Shown: one piece after another, positions 13,024 to 15,966 of the stretch
Position numbering within the stretch: the stretch's first letter is position 1
Layout of the letters: each line of letters opens with the position of its first letter
DNA from: JAACPR01 sp964598245
GTDB taxonomy: Bacteria > Patescibacteriota > Minisyncoccia > Phycocordibacterales > JAACPR01
NCBI GenBank assembly: GCA_964598245.1
Contig: CAZRAX010000010.1
Coordinates: forward strand, 1-15,966
Length of the DNA stretch: 15,966 nucleotides
Direction: 5' to 3'
The notes under the pieces: generated by a model
What the model was told of the DNA's origin: nothing
The model's input: only the letters and a program-made list of their open reading frames with translations
The model's database searches: none
Position numbers and translations under genes: made by a program

Positions 13024-13076
13024 TTAAGCACTTTAGTTTTTTAGAGGACGTTTTTTATTAGCTTAATTTTTAATTT

Positions 13077-13403
13077 ATGCCAAAAAATAATTCAAAAAAA
13101 GAGAAAACTCCAGATATTATTCCTCTGGGAGACAGGGTCTTATTAAGAGAATATGAAAAAGAGAATGAGAGTAAAACTGCCTCAGGATTAATAATTCCAA
13201 ACTCTGCCGATAGTGATCATCAAACTAAAAAAGCGGTAGTTGTTGCTGTTGGGAAAGGTAAATATCTTGATGGTAAATATCTAGAGCCAGAAATTAAAAA
13301 AGGAGACAAGGTTCTTTATAATTGGGGTGATGAGATTTCTATTGCTGGAGAAAAATTTGTTCTAGCTAGTCTTGATAATGTTACTGCTATTATTAAAAAA
13401 TAA
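13077..13403 (+). CDS. groES: Co-chaperonin GroES
   Basis: 108 residues, about ten more than typical owing to a basic N-terminal extension (MPKNNSKKEK). IIPLGDRVLLRE (14-25) and the glycine-containing mobile loop with SGLIIPNSA (36-44), which contacts GroEL, are both present. Near the end, KKGDKVLYNWGDEISIAG is the conserved barrel segment. It forms the heptameric lid of the GroEL cage in the cytosol. The start is taken as the first ATG after the promoter; no Shine-Dalgarno site is present. groEL follows after 42 bases. Confidence 0.96.
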   Translation: MPKNNSKKEKTPDIIPLGDRVLLREYEKENESKTASGLIIPNSADSDHQTKKAVVVAVGKGKYLDGKYLEPEIKKGDKVLYNWGDEISIAGEKFVLASLDNVTAIIKK

Positions 13404-13445
13404 ATTACTAAAAAATAAATTAAAAACTTAACTTTTAAAACTATT

Positions 13446-15101
13446 ATGTCAAAACAAATAATTTTTAATGAAGAAGCAAGAAAAAAATTAAAAAAAGGAA
13501 TTGATGCAGTTTGTAATGCTGTCAAAGTAACAATCGGCCCTCGTGGGCGAAATGTTGTTTTAGACAAGGGTTATGGAACTCCAACCATTACCAATGACGG
13601 TGTTTCAATCGCTAGAGAAATTTCTTTGGAAGATAAATTTGAAAATATGGGAGCAGAAATTATAAAAGAAGTTGCTTCTAAAACAAATGATGTTGCTGGA
13701 GATGGAACAACAACAGCAACTATTTTGGCTTCCTCAATGATTAATGAAGGGCTAAAACATACAAATATGGGGGCTAATTCTTTGGCTATAAAATCATCAA
13801 TTGAAAAAGCCGTTGATGAAACAGTTAGCTTTCTAAAAAAATCTGCTAAACCAATCAAAGAACAAAATGAAATTAAACAAGTGGCAACTATTTCTGCTGA
13901 ATCAGAAGAAATAGGAACAATTATCGCCAAAACAATTTCACAAGTTGGTTCTGATGGAGTTGTAACTGTCGAAGAATCACAATCTTTTGGAGTTGAATCT
14001 GAAGTGACACAAGGATTAGAAATTGATGAAGGATATATTTCTCCTTATATGATAACTAATCCAGAAAGAATGGAAGCTGAATTCAAAAATCCTTCAATTT
14101 TGGTAACAGATAAAAAAATCTCTAATGTCAAAGAAATTATTCCTTTTATTGAAAGAATTGCTCAGGGTGGTCAAAAAGATTTAGTTATTATTGCCGATGA
14201 TGTCGAAGGCGAAGCGCTGACTACTTTTGTCGTTAATAAACTTCGTGGGACTTTTAATGTTCTTGCGATCAAGGCACCTGGATTTGGTGATAGAAAAGAA
14301 GAAATTATTCAAGATATTGCTGTCATGACTGGTGCTACTGTAATTAGTGAAAAAATTAGTATGAATTTTGAGAATGCTGATATTAGCGTTTTAGGTAAAG
14401 CAAACAGGATTGTGTCTAAAAAGGACTCAACAGTAATTGTTGGAGGTAAAGGTAAAAAAGCTGATATTGAAGAAAGAATTTCTCAATTAAAAAAACAGTC
14501 AGAAAGTAGTCAATCAAAATTTGATAAAGAAAAAATTAATGAAAGAATCGCAAAATTATCAGGAGGTGTCGCTGTTATAAAAGTTGGTGCAGCAACCGAA
14601 ACAGAGATGAAATATTTGAAATTAAAAATAGAAGATGCGGTTAATGCGACCAAGGCAGCGATTGATGAAGGTATTGTTGCTGGTGGAGGAAGTATTCTAG
14701 CAAAAGCCTCAAAAAAATTAGATGATAAATTAGAAAAAGATTTTTTGAAAATGTCCGAAGAAGAAAAAATTGGTTATAAAATTGTCATTAATGCATTAAA
14801 AAATCCATTAAAACAGATAGCAATTAACTCAGGAAAAGAAGACGGGTCAGTAATTGTCGATAAAGTTATGAATGGAAGTTTAAATTATGGATATGATGCT
14901 CTTAATGATGTTTTTGCTAGTGATATGATCAAAGAGGGAATCATTGATCCTGTAAAAGTAACAAGAAGTGCTGTTTTGAACTCGGCTAGTGCTGCTGGAA
15001 TTCTTTTAACAACTGAAGTTGCTATCGCCGACAAGCCAGAAGAAAAAAATAACCTTGGTAATAACCACGAACATGGCATGGGGATGGATTCAATGATGTA
15101 A
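13446..15101 (+). CDS. groEL: Chaperonin GroEL
   Basis: 551 residues, normal length. Family landmarks: TIGPRGRNVVLDKGYGTPTI (29-48), the ATP-binding GDGTTTAT with the nucleotide-contacting D86, the apical-domain segment GFGDRK, and IEDAVNATKAAIDEGIVAGG in the C-terminal equatorial domain. The tail is a Met/Gly-rich end (HGMGMDSMM) like the flexible GGM tail, but shorter and with His and Asn. It folds proteins in the cytosol with GroES. It shares the groES transcript and ends at a strong terminator. No Shine-Dalgarno site before the ATG. Confidence 0.98.
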   Translation: MSKQIIFNEEARKKLKKGIDAVCNAVKVTIGPRGRNVVLDKGYGTPTITNDGVSIAREISLEDKFENMGAEIIKEVASKTNDVAGDGTTTATILASSMINEGLKHTNMGANSLAIKSSIEKAVDETVSFLKKSAKPIKEQNEIKQVATISAESEEIGTIIAKTISQVGSDGVVTVEESQSFGVESEVTQGLEIDEGYISPYMITNPERMEAEFKNPSILVTDKKISNVKEIIPFIERIAQGGQKDLVIIADDVEGEALTTFVVNKLRGTFNVLAIKAPGFGDRKEEIIQDIAVMTGATVISEKISMNFENADISVLGKANRIVSKKDSTVIVGGKGKKADIEERISQLKKQSESSQSKFDKEKINERIAKLSGGVAVIKVGAATETEMKYLKLKIEDAVNATKAAIDEGIVAGGGSILAKASKKLDDKLEKDFLKMSEEEKIGYKIVINALKNPLKQIAINSGKEDGSVIVDKVMNGSLNYGYDALNDVFASDMIKEGIIDPVKVTRSAVLNSASAAGILLTTEVAIADKPEEKNNLGNNHEHGMGMDSMM

Positions 15102-15120
15102 AAATTATCTCAAAACACCT

Positions 15121-15144
15121 AAAATGCCCGAATGGGCATTTTTT
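15121..15144 (+). terminator. Intrinsic terminator of groES-groEL
   Basis: AAAATGCCC (15121-15129) pairs with GGGCATTTT (15134-15142) around GAAT, with T continuing to 15144. A weaker outer CAAAAC/GTTTTG pair lengthens the stem. Confidence 0.9.
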
Positions 15145-15172
15145 GTTTTGGGCTTGCATTTTAATTTAAAAT
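15143..15172 (+). promoter_or_regulatory. Possible promoter of the GerMN-like gene
   Basis: TTGTTT (15143-15148), 18-bp spacer, TAAAAT (15167-15172). The start would be near 15180, leaving about 10 nt before the ATG at 15190. The -35 box overlaps the terminator T-run, so this is a moderate call. Confidence 0.4.
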
Positions 15173-15189
15173 AACTAATATGAAATATT

Positions 15190-15861
15190 ATGAAAAAAAT
15201 AATGGATTTAATAAAGAAAAATAAGAAAACCAGTATTATTACTGGTGCTGTAGTTTTAATAGTAATTTTATTTGTTTTGTTCCAAACAAATGTTATTAAT
15301 TTTGGACAAGTTGCTTCTAATAATGATAATCAAGCAGCTAATTTAATTGAAGCCGATATTCTTGATGAATTAACAAATCAAGCTAATGTTGAAAACGGTG
15401 GTGAATCTGAAGAAATGGGAGATAATAATGGAAATTCAAACCAAGGGTATCAAGTCGTTGATGGACTGGCATATTTCAATACTGTTCGTGTGCCTGTATT
15501 ATCAAATCAGAAAATTTTTGATTACGATGGACCCGTTCAAGGTTGTGAAGATAAAATTATGTGGATTAATGTTCCGGTTGAACCAACACCTGCACCTCTT
15601 ACAACAGGAATTGAAAAGCTGTTTGGCTCAGAAGTTGAAACTGTTTTTGAACCAGGAAACTTTTTGGCCACACAAAAAAATCTAGGTCTTGATGATGTTA
15701 TCGTTGGAAATGGTCTTGCTAGAATATATTTAACAGGGGAATTTAGTGCCGAAACAGTTTGTGATGCACCAAGACAATTTATTCAACTAGAAGCGGTTGC
15801 TTTACAGTATGATTCAGTTAGTAATATTGAAATTTATCTAAATAATCAACGAATTAACTAA
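15190..15861 (+). CDS. Membrane-anchored GerMN-like domain protein
   Basis: 223 residues. A short basic N-terminus and one membrane helix (15-33) place the rest outside the cell. A low-complexity Asn/Glu/Gly linker (42-88) leads to a domain of about 125 residues. Its parts, PLTTGIEKLF (136-145), GLARIYLTGEF (175-185), and IQLEAVALQYDSVSNIEIYL (198-217), follow the order of the GerMN domain found in spore germination protein GerM and cell-wall lipoproteins such as LpqB. No sporulation is implied; the domain is also common in non-sporulating bacteria and its role is unclear. C119 and C191 could form a disulfide. The gene stands alone between two terminators. I start at 15190; an ATG at 15180 is in another frame. 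Confidence 0.72.
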   Translation: MKKIMDLIKKNKKTSIITGAVVLIVILFVLFQTNVINFGQVASNNDNQAANLIEADILDELTNQANVENGGESEEMGDNNGNSNQGYQVVDGLAYFNTVRVPVLSNQKIFDYDGPVQGCEDKIMWINVPVEPTPAPLTTGIEKLFGSEVETVFEPGNFLATQKNLGLDDVIVGNGLARIYLTGEFSAETVCDAPRQFIQLEAVALQYDSVSNIEIYLNNQRIN

Positions 15862-15879
15862 TAAGCAAAAACACTCTCT

Positions 15880-15909
15880 AAAAACACCCACAATATCGTG
15901 GGTGTTTTT
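15880..15909 (+). terminator. Intrinsic terminator of the GerMN-like gene
   Basis: AAAAACACCCAC (15880-15891) pairs with GTGGGTGTTTTT (15898-15909) around a 6-nt loop, with a T-run in the second arm. The A-rich left arm makes it usable from both sides. Confidence 0.92.
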
Positions 15910-15938
15910 ATTTATTTTAATAATTTTTAAACTAATCA

Positions 15939-15966
15939 TTGACAACTAAAAATCCTTTGCTAATAT
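15939..15966 (+). promoter_or_regulatory. Strong outward promoter at the right edge
   Basis: TTGACA (15939-15944), 16-bp spacer ending in TGC, then TAATAT (15961-15966). It has the same design as the secG promoter and should drive a plus-strand gene or RNA beginning just beyond the window. Confidence 0.75.

Noticed and set aside
12951..13031. 27-residue N-terminal extension of SecG
   Set aside because: The secG promoter lies inside it, the residues do not resemble SecG, and the same DNA carries the groES promoter.
13024..13076. CIRCE heat-shock operator before groES
   Set aside because: AGCACT occurs once near 13027-13032, but no matching GAGTGCTAA half-site follows at the required spacing.
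13571..13930. Minus-strand reading frame of 119 codons inside groEL
   Set aside because: It is a mirror of the conserved groEL coding frame with no start signal of its own.
15180..15224. Short upstream reading frame starting at ATG 15180 and overlapping the GerMN-like gene start
   Set aside because: It is about 14 codons in AT-rich DNA without a ribosome binding site. It lies near the predicted transcript start but chance is the simplest explanation.

Overview
This AT-rich window looks like part of a small, streamlined bacterial chromosome, most plausibly a Candidate Phyla Radiation (Patescibacteria, Parcubacteria-like) organism. That assignment is an inference. It rests on the base composition, the short gaps, RNase J with a basic N-terminal extension, a peptide-binding protein held by an N-terminal membrane helix with no permease beside it, several membrane-anchored orphan proteins, and the near absence of Shine-Dalgarno sites. 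The code appears standard: TGA ends one gene and is not needed as a sense codon anywhere. No tRNA, rRNA, CRISPR array or transposase was seen, and no gene-free stretch exceeds 300 bases (the longest is 7431-7638).

Layout. 1-1744 (+): the 3' part of a COG0523/CobW metal-chaperone GTPase, its stop overlapping the start of a CooC/MinD-like ATPase; together they look like a metal insertion or maturation module. 1745-4165: three unrecognised genes (+, -, +). They differ from the rest of the window in having clear Shine-Dalgarno sites, higher GC and a strong hairpin terminator each; one has the only TGA stop. 4178-5194 (+): a membrane-anchored Asp/Asn-rich secreted protein. 5172-6591 (-): an OmpR-type response regulator and a soluble histidine kinase, with a terminator-like hairpin at their junction. 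6756-7430 (+): a small MscS-like membrane protein. 7464-7583: a 120-bp inverted-repeat element with a foldable interior, possibly an RNA gene or a MITE-like element. 7639-7866 (+): a glutaredoxin.

7868-12950 (-) runs secG, peptide-binding protein, RNase J and an MFS transporter in transcription order. secG is read from a strong promoter whose -35 box lies one base from the -35 box of the divergent groES-groEL promoter. groES-groEL (13077-15101) ends at a good terminator, followed by a membrane-anchored GerMN-like protein and another terminator. A very strong promoter then fires out of the right end of the window.

Regulation. Consensus-like promoters (TTGACA/TTGACT, spacer 16-17, TAnnnT, often with an extended TGn) can be read for many genes. 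Three genes (4178, 7639, 9073) have TGTTATAAT or TGTTAAAAT only 6-8 nt before the ATG, which predicts leaderless mRNAs. The most interesting items are the orphan trio, the 120-bp inverted-repeat element, the leaderless-start pattern, and two hairpins placed over start codons (response regulator/kinase and RNase J/MFS).
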